Positions 1 to 8,301 of a stretch of 64,000 bases of DNA are shown here, piece after piece. Origin of the DNA: Vallitalea maricola (GTDB lineage Bacteria > Bacillota > Clostridia > Lachnospirales > Vallitaleaceae). The DNA is taken from assembly GCF_036985595.1 (NCBI RefSeq), contig NZ_BTPU01000036.1, positions 1 through 64,000 on the forward strand. The letters are read 5' to 3'. The notes under the pieces are model-generated. The model saw only the letters and a list, made by a program, of their open reading frames with translations. It did not search any database and had not been told where the DNA came from. Made by a program: the position numbers and the translations under genes. Within the stretch, counting starts at the first letter, position 1, and each line of letters opens with the position of its first letter.

Positions 1-450
1 CAAATTAGAACTACAGTTAGTAAAGCTAAAGAAGTTCGTAGAATTACTGAAAAATTAATAGCATTATCCGTAAAGGAAAAAGATAATTATGAAACAGTAA
101 CTGTAACTCAAAAAGTACCTAAGAAAACTGCTGATGGAAAAAGAGTGAAAACAGTAGTAGATGGTAAAAAAGTTACTGAATTTGAAAATATCGAAAAAAC
201 AATTAAAAAAGATAGCGCTACTAGATTACACGCACGTAGACAAATGCTTAAGGTTTTATACCCAGTAAAAGAAGTGCCTGTAAAGAATGCTGGTAAAAAA
301 GCAAATACTAAACAAGTTAACTTAGTAGATAAGTTATTTGATGAGATTGCTCCAAAGTATTCTGATAGAAATGGTGGATATACAAGAATTATTAAAATAG
401 GACCTCGTAGAGGTGACGGTGCAGAAGAAGTAATTATTGAATTAGTGTAA
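1..450 (+). CDS. rplQ: 50S ribosomal protein L17, 5' truncated by window edge
   Basis: This is the C-terminal part of large-subunit protein L17, which lines the peptide exit tunnel. The frame is open from base 1 and reads QIRTTVSKAKEVRRITEKLI, the typical L17 core, and ends GPRRGDGAEEVIIELV with a TAA stop. About 149 residues are visible although E. coli L17 is only 127 long. The excess is a lysine- and valine-rich insertion at visible residues 30-75 between the two conserved blocks. A hairpin follows the stop. In Firmicutes rplQ closes the large ribosomal cluster and precedes the ECF genes, as it does here. The N-terminus lies outside the window. The family call is firm. Confidence 0.93.
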   Translation, partial: QIRTTVSKAKEVRRITEKLIALSVKEKDNYETVTVTQKVPKKTADGKRVKTVVDGKKVTEFENIEKTIKKDSATRLHARRQMLKVLYPVKEVPVKNAGKKANTKQVNLVDKLFDEIAPKYSDRNGGYTRIIKIGPRRGDGAEEVIIELV

Positions 451-471
451 TTTTGCATTAGTAAATAATAT

Positions 472-506
472 AGGGATTAAGGCATATGTGCACTTAATCC
501 CTTATT
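472..506 (+). terminator. Hairpin after rplQ
   Basis: AGGGATTAAG pairs with CTTAATCCCT across an 11-base loop, 22 bases past the rplQ stop, followed by TATTT. The T tail is short, so this is a moderate terminator call. The remaining bases up to 813 hold no gene that I can see; a weak inverted repeat (TATTGAA at 708 and TTCAATA at 734) lies there, but no well-spaced promoter stands out. Confidence 0.55.
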
Positions 507-813
507 TGTAATTAAAGATAAATAAATTAATTGTGTTGAGTTTTAAGGTAGGGTAATATATACTATTATAAGTATTCAATTTCTATACTATTATATTTCG
601 ATAATACTGAGTATTAAGGAGATATATAAGTTGAATTGAATAATTGCTATAGAGCCAGCTAATTAGTTCTGTACAATTTATAAAATCAAGGTAAATATAT
701 TGAACTTATTGAATAGGTGTATAGATGTTTACATTCAATATATAAAAGAGATTAATGTTTATAATAGTCTATATTACTTGACAATGATAATATAGCAACA
801 GGTGGTGTGACAA

Positions 814-1665
814 ATGGAAATGATTAGATCTAAAGGTTTGGTATATGAATATCATACCCATAATGATATGGGTGAAATAGAAGAATTAAATAGAGCCCTT
901 GACCATGTGGATATAGATATCCATAAAGGAGAATTCATAGCCATACTAGGGCATAATGGTTCAGGGAAATCTACTATTGCTAAGCATTTAAATGCCCTTT
1001 TAACCCCATCAGAGGGTACTCTATGGGTAAAAGGTATGGATACAAAAAAAGAAGACGATGTATGGAATATAAGGCAAACCGCAGGAATGGTATTTCAGAA
1101 CCCTGATAATCAGATAATTGCTACTGTAGTAGAAGAGGATGTCGCCTTTGGACCTGAGAATCTAGGAATAGAGCCAGGGGAAATAAGAAAAAGAGTAGAT
1201 AATGCATTGGATACTGTAGGTATGCAAGCATATAGTACCCATTCACCTAATAAACTATCAGGTGGACAAAAGCAGAGAATAGCAATTGCTGGAGTTTTAG
1301 CTATGAAACCTGAATGTATTATATTAGATGAACCGACTGCAATGCTAGACCCTTCTGGACGAAAAGAAGTAATTGAAACTGTTCAGGAATTAAACAAACG
1401 TGAAAATATAACGATTATTCTTATTACACATTACATGGAAGAGGCTATAGAAGCAGATAGAGTATATGTGATGGATGAAGGTAAGATAGCATTACAAGGA
1501 ACTCCAGATGAAGTTTTTACACAGGTAGAGCAGATGAAGACATTAGGACTTGATGTTCCACAAGTAACAGAACTGACTTATATGCTCAAAAAAAATAATA
1601 TTAATATACCGGCAAATATACTTAATGTAAAGGAAATGGTTGATGCACTATGTCAATTAAAATAG
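814..1665 (+). CDS. ecfA1: ECF transporter ATPase EcfA1
   Basis: This is one of the two ATPases of the shared energy-coupling factor module that powers uptake of vitamins and some metals through exchangeable S components. Walker A (GHNGSGKST) is near residue 46, the signature LSGGQKQR near 146, and Walker B (CIILDEPTAMLDP) follows. The family-typical Q-loop FQNPDNQI is present. At 283 residues the length is normal. The ATG follows a GGTGGTG ribosome site. The gene overlaps the next ATPase by 16 bases, so the two are translated together. No S-component gene lies beside it, as expected for a group II ECF module that serves several S proteins. Confidence 0.95.
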   Translation: MEMIRSKGLVYEYHTHNDMGEIEELNRALDHVDIDIHKGEFIAILGHNGSGKSTIAKHLNALLTPSEGTLWVKGMDTKKEDDVWNIRQTAGMVFQNPDNQIIATVVEEDVAFGPENLGIEPGEIRKRVDNALDTVGMQAYSTHSPNKLSGGQKQRIAIAGVLAMKPECIILDEPTAMLDPSGRKEVIETVQELNKRENITIILITHYMEEAIEADRVYVMDEGKIALQGTPDEVFTQVEQMKTLGLDVPQVTELTYMLKKNNINIPANILNVKEMVDALCQLK

Positions 1666-2510
1666 ATAACTTAACATATATTTATAGTCAGAATACACCT
1701 TTTGAAAAAAAAGCTATTGATAATGTATCTCTAGAAATAGAAGAGGGGGAATTTGTAGGTCTTATTGGACATACAGGTTCTGGTAAATCTACATTAATTC
1801 AACATTTCAATGGATTATTAAAACCTGCTAGTGGAAATGTATACGTTAATAATATAGATATACATAGTAAAGAAAAGCCTTTGCGAGAAATAAGACAAAA
1901 AGTAGGACTAGTATTCCAATACCCAGAACATCAATTATTTGAAATGAGTGTATATAAAGATGTGGCTTTTGGACCTACTAACATGGGGCTGGAAAAAGAA
2001 GAAATTGATAAAAGAGTTAAAGAAGCGATAAGTATTGTAGGATTAGGAGAAGAAACCTATGAAAAATCACCTTTTGAATTATCAGGAGGGCAAAAAAGAA
2101 GAGTAGCTATAGCTGGTGTTCTAGCTATGAAACCAGATGTACTAATTCTAGATGAACCAACAGCTGGTCTTGATCCTAGAGGTAGAGATGAAATACTTGA
2201 TGAGATATCTAAATTACATGAAGAACTAGGTATAACAGTCATTCTAGTATCTCACAGCATGGAAGATGTAGGAAAATACGTAGAACGTATTATAGTAATG
2301 GATGAAGGCAAAGTAAGATACGATGACATACCAAAGAAAGTATTTAATCATATTGAAGAATTAGAATCAATGGGACTTGGTGTTCCTCAAGTAACCTACT
2401 TGATGCAAGAACTTAAGAAAAAAGGTTTTCTTGTTACCAACGAAGTAACTACAATTCAAGAAGCATACGATGAGATTATGAATGCTATTAGTAAGGATGT
2501 GAAAATATGA
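1650..2510 (+). CDS. ecfA2: ECF transporter ATPase EcfA2
   Basis: This is the second ATPase of the ECF module and forms a heterodimer with EcfA1 on EcfT. Walker A (GHTGSGKST) is near residue 41, the Q-loop reads FQYPEHQLFE, the signature is LSGGQKRR, and Walker B is VLILDEPTAGLDP. The C-terminal extension with LESMGLGVPQVTYLMQ resembles that of EcfA1. It runs 286 residues, the normal size. It starts inside the end of ecfA1, and its stop overlaps the ecfT start by four bases (ATGA), the standard arrangement for a tightly coupled three-gene operon. Confidence 0.95.
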   Translation: MSIKIDNLTYIYSQNTPFEKKAIDNVSLEIEEGEFVGLIGHTGSGKSTLIQHFNGLLKPASGNVYVNNIDIHSKEKPLREIRQKVGLVFQYPEHQLFEMSVYKDVAFGPTNMGLEKEEIDKRVKEAISIVGLGEETYEKSPFELSGGQKRRVAIAGVLAMKPDVLILDEPTAGLDPRGRDEILDEISKLHEELGITVILVSHSMEDVGKYVERIIVMDEGKVRYDDIPKKVFNHIEELESMGLGVPQVTYLMQELKKKGFLVTNEVTTIQEAYDEIMNAISKDVKI

Positions 2511-3298
2511 TTCGAGACATAACTATTGGTCAATACTATCCTGCTAATTCTTATATACACAAATTAGACCCAAGAATGAAATTATTAGGGACCCTTGCTT
2601 TTATTATTTCCTTGTTCATTGCTAGTAATGTTTGGGGATATATTGTGGCATTTGTATATCTAGGAGCAGTAATAATTATATCAAAAGTACCTCTAAGATT
2701 TATGTTAAAAGGGTTGAAAGCAATATTTATTATAATTATTTTAACAGTTGTATTGAACTTGTTTTTTACCACTGGAGAAGAGAAACTTTTTAATATAGGA
2801 AGTGTTGTAGTATATAAGGAAGGACTGTATTTTGCAGCATTGATGGCTATCAGACTTATTTTTCTAATAATTGGTTCTTCAATACTTACCCTTACTACTT
2901 CACCAATACAACTTACAGATGGTATAGAGTACTCATTGAATCCATTGAAAAAAATAAAGGTACCAGCTCATGAAATAGCTATGATGATGACTATAGCATT
3001 AAGATTCATACCTATTTTGTTAGAAGAGACTGATAAAATAATGAAGGCTCAGATGGCTAGAGGAGCTGATTTTGAATCAGGTGGTATTGTAAAAAGAGCT
3101 AAAAGTCTTATTCCCTTGCTTGTACCATTATTCATATCTGCGTTTAGAAGAGCAGATGATCTAGCATTAGCTATGGAAGCTAGATGTTATAGAGGTGGAG
3201 AAGGACGAACAAGGATGAAACAACTAAAGTATACCAAATATGATCTAGTCGCATTGATTGTATTGGTAGTTTACATTACTATACTTATTATTCTTTAA
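2507..3298 (+). CDS. ecfT: ECF transporter transmembrane protein EcfT
   Basis: This is the membrane scaffold that couples the two ECF ATPases to a substrate-binding S component. It runs 263 residues with several hydrophobic spans, near residues 27-60, 70-90, 105-130 and at the very C-terminus. The Ala-Arg-Gly coupling motifs are present as MARGAD and a later MEARCYRGG, the second being a variant of the usual A-R-G. The early sequence with LDPRMKLLGTLAFI is typical of the family. Coupled by a four-base overlap to ecfA2. TruA follows after 42 bases, the usual Firmicute order. Confidence 0.94.
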   Translation: MIRDITIGQYYPANSYIHKLDPRMKLLGTLAFIISLFIASNVWGYIVAFVYLGAVIIISKVPLRFMLKGLKAIFIIIILTVVLNLFFTTGEEKLFNIGSVVVYKEGLYFAALMAIRLIFLIIGSSILTLTTSPIQLTDGIEYSLNPLKKIKVPAHEIAMMMTIALRFIPILLEETDKIMKAQMARGADFESGGIVKRAKSLIPLLVPLFISAFRRADDLALAMEARCYRGGEGRTRMKQLKYTKYDLVALIVLVVYITILIIL

Positions 3299-3340
3299 TT
3301 AGTATGGTAATTTTATAAAACAACTTGAAGGTGAAAATAA

Positions 3341-4078
3341 ATGGGCAATATTATGCTAGTAGTAGCTTATGATGGAACAAAATATTGTGGATGGCAGGTT
3401 CAAAAAAATGCAATTACTATTGAACAAAAGATTTATGAAGCTTGTCAGAAATTGTTTTCCCGGGAAATAAAAATAGTCGGTGCAAGCAGAACCGACACAG
3501 GTGTTCATGCATTAGGTCAAATTATTGTATTAAAAGTAGAAACATCAATACCTATAAATAAAATACCTTATGCAATAAATGCTTATTTACCCGAGGATAT
3601 AGTAATAAGGGATGCAAAATTGGTTACTAGTAGTTTCCATCCAAGATATAATGCAAAAAATAAAACATATGAGTATAGAATATACAACTCTAGATTTCCA
3701 TTGCCACAACACAATAGATATGCTCATTTTTATCATAAATCTTTAGACATAGATAAGATGAAAAAAGCAGCCAAATACTTTATAGGTGAACATGATTTTA
3801 AAGCTTTTTGTTCAACGGGAAGTAGCGTTAAAACTACTGTCAGGGAAATCTATAAATGTGAAGTTACCGTTGAGGATGAAATGATTGCCATTAGTATTAA
3901 TGGCAATGGCTTTTTATACAATATGGTTAGAATTATTGCAGGAACATTAATAGATGTTGGAAGAGGAAAGATTGAGCCCGATTATATTATAGATATTATA
4001 GACTCAAAAGATAGAAGTAAAGCAGGGGCAACTGCTCCAGCTAAAGGATTAACTCTAATAAAGATTAACTATGATTAG
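3341..4078 (+). CDS. truA: tRNA pseudouridine(38-40) synthase TruA
   Basis: TruA converts uridine to pseudouridine at positions 38 to 40 in the anticodon arm of many tRNAs. The catalytic aspartate lies in GASRTDTGVHA near residue 53. Other family marks are the opening VVAYDGTKYCGWQ and the late FLYNMVRIIAGTLI. At 245 residues it has standard length. It follows ecfT closely on the same strand and is probably part of the same transcript; a GAAGGTGA ribosome site precedes the ATG. The call is secure from the active-site motif and from context. Confidence 0.96.
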   Translation: MGNIMLVVAYDGTKYCGWQVQKNAITIEQKIYEACQKLFSREIKIVGASRTDTGVHALGQIIVLKVETSIPINKIPYAINAYLPEDIVIRDAKLVTSSFHPRYNAKNKTYEYRIYNSRFPLPQHNRYAHFYHKSLDIDKMKKAAKYFIGEHDFKAFCSTGSSVKTTVREIYKCEVTVEDEMIAISINGNGFLYNMVRIIAGTLIDVGRGKIEPDYIIDIIDSKDRSKAGATAPAKGLTLIKINYD

Positions 4079-4100
4079 ATGATGAAAGGAGGAAGTTACT

Positions 4101-5246
4101 GTGAAACAAAAATTATTATTTGTAATAGCAACGATACTCTGTTTTGGATTATTTACAAGTAGTGTACAAGCAACTGACTCAAACAAGGAATATGATGAGG
4201 AAGTATATAAAGAAGAAGTAATACCGGGTAAAGTTATTGCAATTATAAAAGATGAATATGAAACCTTAGAGACATCAGGTGGAGATTACATACAAAAAGT
4301 ACAAGTATTGAAGGTAAAACTTACTAAAGGTAAAGAAAAAGGAAAGTTAATAGAAGTATACAATACGGTAGACGGCATAATGGCTAATAGTTTTGATGCA
4401 AAAGTTGGAGACGAGCTGTATGTTGGTATTGAACGTGATGAAGAAGGAAATATACTGCAAGGTCATATAACCAATGTCAAGAGGGACAAGTATCTAATTT
4501 ATCTGGTTATAGCATTTATATTATTGACCATTATTGTGGGTGGAATAAAAGGTGTTAAGACACTATTTACATTAGGTATTACTATTGTAGGTGTTTATTA
4601 TATGCTGAGAGGTATAATAAACGGTCAGAATCCCGTTGTTACATCTATATTGGTATCTATTGTAGTAACGATTATAACTATGTTTGTTATTGGTGGGTTT
4701 AATAAAAAAGCTATAGCGGCTATAGCAGGAACTTTATCAGGTGTTATAATAGCAGGTACCATATCACTTGTAATTGGATATTATGCTAATCTATCTGGAC
4801 TTGAGACATCAGAATCTCAGATGCTCTTGTACTCTACAGAATCAATGCATCTTGATTTTAAAGGAATATTGTTTGCAAGTATTCTACTTGGTACCCTAGG
4901 TGCGGTAATGGATGTTTGTATGTCCATATCTTCATCAATAAAAGAGTTAAAAGATAACAATCCTTTAATGACAGTTGGACAACTATTTAAATCAGGAATG
5001 AATATAGGTAAAGACGTAATGGGTACCATGTCAAATACCCTTATTTTAGCTTATGCAGGTACATCAATGTGTTTAATGTTGTTATTTATGGTAAATGACA
5101 TGACCTTAGTTGATATAGTTAATATGGAATTGATCTCGACAGAAATAGTTAGAGCTTTAGCTGGTACAATAGGTCTAATTATATCTATTCCTATAACAGC
5201 AATAGTAGCAGCTCTTATGGCTAAAGGGGATTATAATAAAGTATAA
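4101..5246 (+). CDS. YibE/F-like integral membrane protein
   Basis: This 381-residue protein belongs to the YibE/F family of unknown function. It starts at a GTG behind a strong GGAGGAAG site. A cleavable-looking signal sequence (KQKLLFVIATILCFGLF, cleavage near QAT) is followed by an extracytoplasmic beta-rich stretch at residues 30-130. About seven or eight hydrophobic helices then run to the end. No enzymatic motif is visible. It lies 22 bases after truA, in the gap between truA and rplM that is often empty in other Firmicutes. Functions proposed for relatives (transport-like) are not supported by anything in the sequence beyond topology. Confidence 0.85.
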   Translation: MKQKLLFVIATILCFGLFTSSVQATDSNKEYDEEVYKEEVIPGKVIAIIKDEYETLETSGGDYIQKVQVLKVKLTKGKEKGKLIEVYNTVDGIMANSFDAKVGDELYVGIERDEEGNILQGHITNVKRDKYLIYLVIAFILLTIIVGGIKGVKTLFTLGITIVGVYYMLRGIINGQNPVVTSILVSIVVTIITMFVIGGFNKKAIAAIAGTLSGVIIAGTISLVIGYYANLSGLETSESQMLLYSTESMHLDFKGILFASILLGTLGAVMDVCMSISSSIKELKDNNPLMTVGQLFKSGMNIGKDVMGTMSNTLILAYAGTSMCLMLLFMVNDMTLVDIVNMELISTEIVRALAGTIGLIISIPITAIVAALMAKGDYNKV

Positions 5247-5351
5247 ACCCAATAAAATGATGTTTTATCCACAATTTCCAATATGAATATATAAGAATTG
5301 TGGATAAATATAAAAAAACGTATAAAAATGTGGATAATTTCTTTAAAGCAC

Positions 5352-5380
5352 TTGACACACTAGGTTGGATGTACTATAAT
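5352..5380 (+). promoter_or_regulatory. Strong sigma-A promoter for rplM-rpsI
   Basis: TTGACA at 5352-5357 and TATAAT at 5375-5380 are separated by exactly 17 bases. Both hexamers are perfect consensus. The start site would fall near 5387, about 80 bases ahead of the rplM start codon. Confidence 0.9.
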
Positions 5381-5386
5381 ATTGAA

Positions 5387-5458
5387 GCGTGAGTTTGTAG
5401 ATTAAAATCCATTAGCCCCGGATTTTGATAATACATGAGAAATCGAACTGAATAAGGA
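5387..5458 (+). ncRNA. Possible L13 autoregulatory leader
   Basis: The 5' untranslated region of rplM contains a hairpin with AAAATCC at 5403-5409 pairing GGATTTT at 5418-5424 around a C-rich loop, then an AT-rich stretch and a GGAGGG ribosome site. Firmicutes are known to carry an L13 leader RNA at this place. I cannot confirm the family fold by eye. Confidence 0.35.
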
Positions 5459-5467
5459 GGGAACTCG

Positions 5468-5902
5468 ATGAAAACCTTTATGCCAAAAGCAGAAGCAGTT
5501 GAGAGAAAATGGTATATAGTAGATGCTGAAGGTCAAACTTTAGGACGTTTATCATCTGAAATAGCAAGAGTACTTATTGGAAAAAACAAGCCTATCTATA
5601 CACCACATGTTGATACTGGTGATAACGTAGTAGTTATCAATGCAGATAAAGTTGTATTAACAGGAAAGAAATTAGACCAAAAATTATACAGATATCATAC
5701 TGGACATCCAGGTGGTTTAAAAGAAATAAAATACAAAGATATGATGAAGAATAAACCTGAAGAAGTAGTTATGCATGCAGTAAAAGGTATGCTTCCTAAG
5801 AACAAACTTGGAAGAAAAATGCTTAAAAAACTACGTGTATACAGAGGTTCAGAACATAAACATGAAGCTCAAAAACCAGAAGTATTAGAAATCAAAAACT
5901 AA
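5468..5902 (+). CDS. rplM: 50S ribosomal protein L13
   Basis: L13 is an early-assembly large-subunit protein. It opens MKTFMPKAEAVERKWYIVDA and holds the family marks LGRLSSEIARVLIGKNKP and GMLPKNKLGRKMLKKLRVY. It has 144 residues, the usual size. A GGAGGG site precedes the ATG. It is cotranscribed with rpsI, 28 bases downstream, from the consensus promoter at 5352. The rplM-rpsI pair is conserved across bacteria, so the call is certain. Confidence 0.98.
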   Translation: MKTFMPKAEAVERKWYIVDAEGQTLGRLSSEIARVLIGKNKPIYTPHVDTGDNVVVINADKVVLTGKKLDQKLYRYHTGHPGGLKEIKYKDMMKNKPEEVVMHAVKGMLPKNKLGRKMLKKLRVYRGSEHKHEAQKPEVLEIKN

Positions 5903-5930
5903 ATGATTCGTACTGAAAGGAGGAATACAA

Positions 5931-6323
5931 GTGGCACAATTAAAATATTATGGCACAGGTCGTAGAAAGCATAGTGTTGCTAGAGTATATTTAGTACCTG
6001 GAACAGGTAAAATTACAATTAATAAAAGAGATATAGATAATTACTGTGGACTTGAAACTTTAAAAGTTACAGTACGCCAACCATTAGAATTAACTCATAC
6101 AACAGATAAATTTGATGTTATTGTTAATGTACATGGTGGTGGATTCACTGGACAAGCTGGTGCTATCCGTCACGGAATTTCAAGAGCTTTATTAAAAGCT
6201 GACGATGAATTCCGTCCAGCTCTTAAAAAAGCAGGTTTCTTAACAAGAGATCCAAGAATGAAAGAAAGAAAGAAATATGGATTAAAGGCTGCAAGACGTG
6301 CACCTCAATTCTCAAAAAGATAA
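5931..6323 (+). CDS. rpsI: 30S ribosomal protein S9
   Basis: S9 is a small-subunit protein whose C-terminal SKR tail reaches the P-site tRNA. It starts at a GTG after AGGAGGAATACAA and reads AQLKYYGTGRRKHSVARVYL; it ends APQFSKR with TAA. At 130 residues it is full length. Its last codons and the terminator behind it are repeated at 8302-8366, which suggests that an integrative element used the rpsI 3' end as its attachment site and regenerated the gene end on insertion. The reading frame is intact. Confidence 0.98.
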   Translation: MAQLKYYGTGRRKHSVARVYLVPGTGKITINKRDIDNYCGLETLKVTVRQPLELTHTTDKFDVIVNVHGGGFTGQAGAIRHGISRALLKADDEFRPALKKAGFLTRDPRMKERKKYGLKAARRAPQFSKR

Positions 6324-6370
6324 TATTTCAAACTTACAATCCCTCAAACACTTGTGTTTGGGGGATTTTT
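6307..6370 (+). repeat. Left attachment repeat (attL) at the rpsI 3' end
   Basis: These 64 bases cover the last six codons of rpsI, the stop and the terminator. They recur at 8302-8366 with only one inserted A and a C-to-T change visible. The shared piece starting AATTCTCAAAAAGATAATAT is the natural core for site-specific integration into a gene end. The decayed integrase at 6447-6682 lies just inside this copy. Seen in the sequence; the att role is an inference. Confidence 0.8.
6338..6370 (+). terminator. rpsI terminator
   Basis: Strong stem: CCCTCAAACAC pairs with GTGTTTGGGGG around a TT-centred loop, followed by ATTTTT. It lies 15 bases after the rpsI stop and has a near copy at 8334-8366. 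Confidence 0.9.
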
Positions 6371-6413
6371 GTATGCATAAGAATTTGTGAAAACGTACAA
6401 AATTTTACTTATA

Positions 6414-6431
6414 ACTAACAGGTAACTAACA
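6414..6431 (+). repeat. Left ACTAACA pair, possible integrase arm sites
   Basis: ACTAACA occurs twice (6414-6420 and 6425-6431), 44 bases inside the left attachment repeat. The same heptamer occurs twice at 8251-8267, just inside the right repeat and in the same orientation. Paired short direct repeats near both ends fit arm-type recombinase sites, but this is inference. Confidence 0.4.
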
Positions 6432-6446
6432 AAAAAATATAAAAAA

Positions 6447-6682
6447 TTAAATAAGCTCTATAGCTCTTTTTAATTCCGCAATATCTTTATGAGTATATAT
6501 GTAGTTTGATAACTCTCGTGACCAATAATTTTTTGAAGAGCAATAGTATCATCACCAGCATTACTTATTAATGTAGCAAGAGGGTATGCCTTGTTTTTAA
6601 ATCCAAGTTGTTCTATGATAGGCTTAAAATTATCCCTATAATAATTATCATATTTATAAGGCTTATTGTCTGTAACTGAAAT
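6447..6682 (-). pseudogene. Tyrosine recombinase (integrase) C-terminal remnant
   Basis: Read on the minus strand this gives KPYKYDNYYRDNFKPIIEQL, then LATLISNAGDDTIALQKIIG, then HESYQTT. A frame change then leads to YTHKDIAELKRAIELI and a stop. This is the C-terminal catalytic end of a phage-type integrase (usual wording: LRHTFAT, LGHxSxxTT, YTH). The block with the first catalytic Arg-His is missing (AYPLAT stands where the LRHTFAT motif should be), the sequence between TT and YTH is shortened with loss of frame, and everything upstream is gone. It reads toward the left attachment repeat, as int genes of integrated elements usually do. Certainly inactive. Confidence 0.85.
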
Positions 6683-6853
6683 TTAGAGTTTGAAACTGCT
6701 CTAATATTAAAAGATAACAAATATAGCACTTTAATTTAATTAAATATACGTACTATTAAATTATTATTTTAAGAATATTTTATATATTTATTAAATATAT
6801 AAAAAGTATACTGTTATTAAGAATATTATATATTATTATCAAAATATTTATGA

Positions 6854-6886
6854 TATAATTTAATTACTTCGATCGAAGTAATTAAA
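6854..6886 (+). promoter_or_regulatory. Promoter -10 with 28-bp perfect palindrome
   Basis: A TATAAT at 6854-6859 runs directly into a perfect 28-base palindrome at 6859-6886 centred on TTCGATCGAA. Its position over the expected start site of the next gene suggests an operator, or an RNA hairpin at the very 5' end of the transcript. No good -35 hexamer is visible. Confidence 0.6.
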
Positions 6887-6904
6887 ACAATAGGAGGAAT
6901 AATA

Positions 6905-7285
6905 ATGAAAAAATTACTTAGTATGGCTTTATCTTTGACTCTTGTATTGACCTTATTTACATTTAACACTTATGCTAAAAGCTATGATTTTAATGACCTT
7001 GTTCTAAGATCTATTGACAATAATATGATTTATGATTATTCTTTTAACCATGATACAGGTAGATTAATAGTACGTATGAAAACTAATGCAGAACACATAT
7101 ATAGAGAATTACGATTTAAAGTAGTAGTTTATGATTACAATGGGGACTGTATTGGTACTTATAGTGCAAATGATTATACGAATTACCTTATCGAAAGATA
7201 TCAACTTTATTCTGGGGCACGTACCATAAAAATATATTATTATGTAAATGATGAACTCCAGGAATCTAAAAAGGTTCGTTTATAA
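6905..7285 (+). CDS. Small secreted protein of unknown function
   Basis: A 126-residue protein that I do not recognise. The N-terminus is a clear Sec signal peptide (MKKLLSMALSLTLVLTLFTF, then NTYAKS), with likely cleavage after TYA. The mature part is about 100 residues, rich in Tyr, Asp and Asn, and looks beta-stranded. A TAGGAGGAATAAT ribosome site fixes the start. It sits inside the rpsI island, behind the 28-base palindrome, and probably has its own promoter. With no cysteine and no known motif, an extracellular or cell-wall role is all that can be said. It may be cargo of the decayed element. Confidence 0.7.
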   Translation: MKKLLSMALSLTLVLTLFTFNTYAKSYDFNDLVLRSIDNNMIYDYSFNHDTGRLIVRMKTNAEHIYRELRFKVVVYDYNGDCIGTYSANDYTNYLIERYQLYSGARTIKIYYYVNDELQESKKVRL

Positions 7286-7422
7286 TTATTTAGACCAATT
7301 ATCCAAGGGACATCTGTTGAGAAAAATATGTCATATCATAGAAAAATTTAACAACAATATATTAACGTATTTCATCGGTGTATTGTATACAATATACTAA
7401 TTATTTAAGAGGAGGAAGATTT

Positions 7423-7755
7423 ATGAAGAAAAAAGTATGTTATGTAATACTTATGGTTGCTATAATTACAACCACTATACCAACATATGCAGCAAGTATT
7501 GAAAAAAATAGTGAATATAAGACTGTTGTTGCTTATGTTGCATCAAAGTATTTGAAAGAAAAACCCAATAGAGGGAATTGTTGGCTAGCAGAAGTTGTTT
7601 TAAAAGATAAAGATAGTCATTTAAATGTTAGAGCTAAACCTTCTACTGATGGTAAAATAATAGGAAAACTAAATAACGGTGATATAATCACTGTTTACTT
7701 AAATAGAAGAATACCAAAAGGTTGGTCACAGATATATTATAAAATAAAAAAGTAA
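7423..7755 (+). CDS. Small secreted protein with bacterial SH3-like domain
   Basis: A 110-residue exported protein. I place the start at 7423, because the AGAGGAGGA site at 7409-7416 serves this ATG rather than an in-frame ATG at 7378. The signal peptide KKKVCYVILMVAIITTTIPT ends at AYAAS-like residues. The mature part contains LNVRAKPSTDGKIIGKLNNG followed by DIITVY, the hallmark of a bacterial SH3 domain, and ends with GWSQIYYKIKK. Such domains bind cell wall or exported peptides. It lies inside the rpsI island next to another small exported protein. The SH3 call is good; the exact role is unknown. Confidence 0.75.
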   Translation: MKKKVCYVILMVAIITTTIPTYAASIEKNSEYKTVVAYVASKYLKEKPNRGNCWLAEVVLKDKDSHLNVRAKPSTDGKIIGKLNNGDIITVYLNRRIPKGWSQIYYKIKK

Positions 7756-7801
7756 TAGGCTATTATAAAATACTGATTAGTACATAGGAGCCTTAAATGA
7801 T

Positions 7802-7941
7802 ATGATACCTCTAAAGTAGACACGGCAAATAACAAAATCTACTTTGGAGGTATTATTTTTATGTCCAGATCTCCTTACTCGTATAAGGACAAAGTAAAAG
7901 CATGTGAGGATTACCTTAGTGGAGGATATAGGAATAACTGA
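7802..7941 (+). mobile_element. IS3-family remnant: left end and start of OrfA
   Basis: The sequence TGATACCTCTAAAGTAGACA near 7802 has the form of an IS3-family terminal inverted repeat. After it comes an ATG at 7861 reading MSRSPYSYKDKVKACEDYLS and then GG, like the start of an IS3-type OrfA. It fails at a stop after about 25 codons. TACCTCTAAAGTAGA at 7806-7820 also pairs with TCTACTTTGGAGGTA at 7838-7852 with one mismatch. No OrfB or right end was found, so this is a scrap. The bases from 7942 to 8300 hold no intact frame; they are probably more decayed element DNA. Confidence 0.55.
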
Positions 7942-8250
7942 TGCCCTTATATTCATAAATAATGTGAGAAGAAATCAGATGGTTAAAGATGGAATATTTA
8001 TTCCTTTGTATTGCCATGTAAATGAACTAGACATCAAGCAACTATGAATTCAAGGCAAAAAGAAGGATAAAAAGATGTACTACAATTCCCAAAAAGCTAC
8101 TAATCTATACATACAAATACATTTTAGAGGTAGGCAGTTTGTAATGATAGACAACTACCAAACTCATATCAATATTATTTATTTGAATACGAAGATACAC
8201 ATTCACAGATAGAAATCATACTTTTGAATGCGTGTAACCCTTTACTAATA

Positions 8251-8267
8251 ACTAACAAGTACTAACA
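8251..8267 (+). repeat. Right ACTAACA pair, possible integrase arm sites
   Basis: ACTAACA occurs at 8251-8257 and 8261-8267, about 35 bases before the right attachment repeat. It matches the pair at 6414-6431 in sequence, order and roughly in spacing (10 versus 11 bases). Confidence 0.4.
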
Positions 8268-8301
8268 AAAGTTAGATAGACGCAGTAAAATAAGGATGAC
8301 A

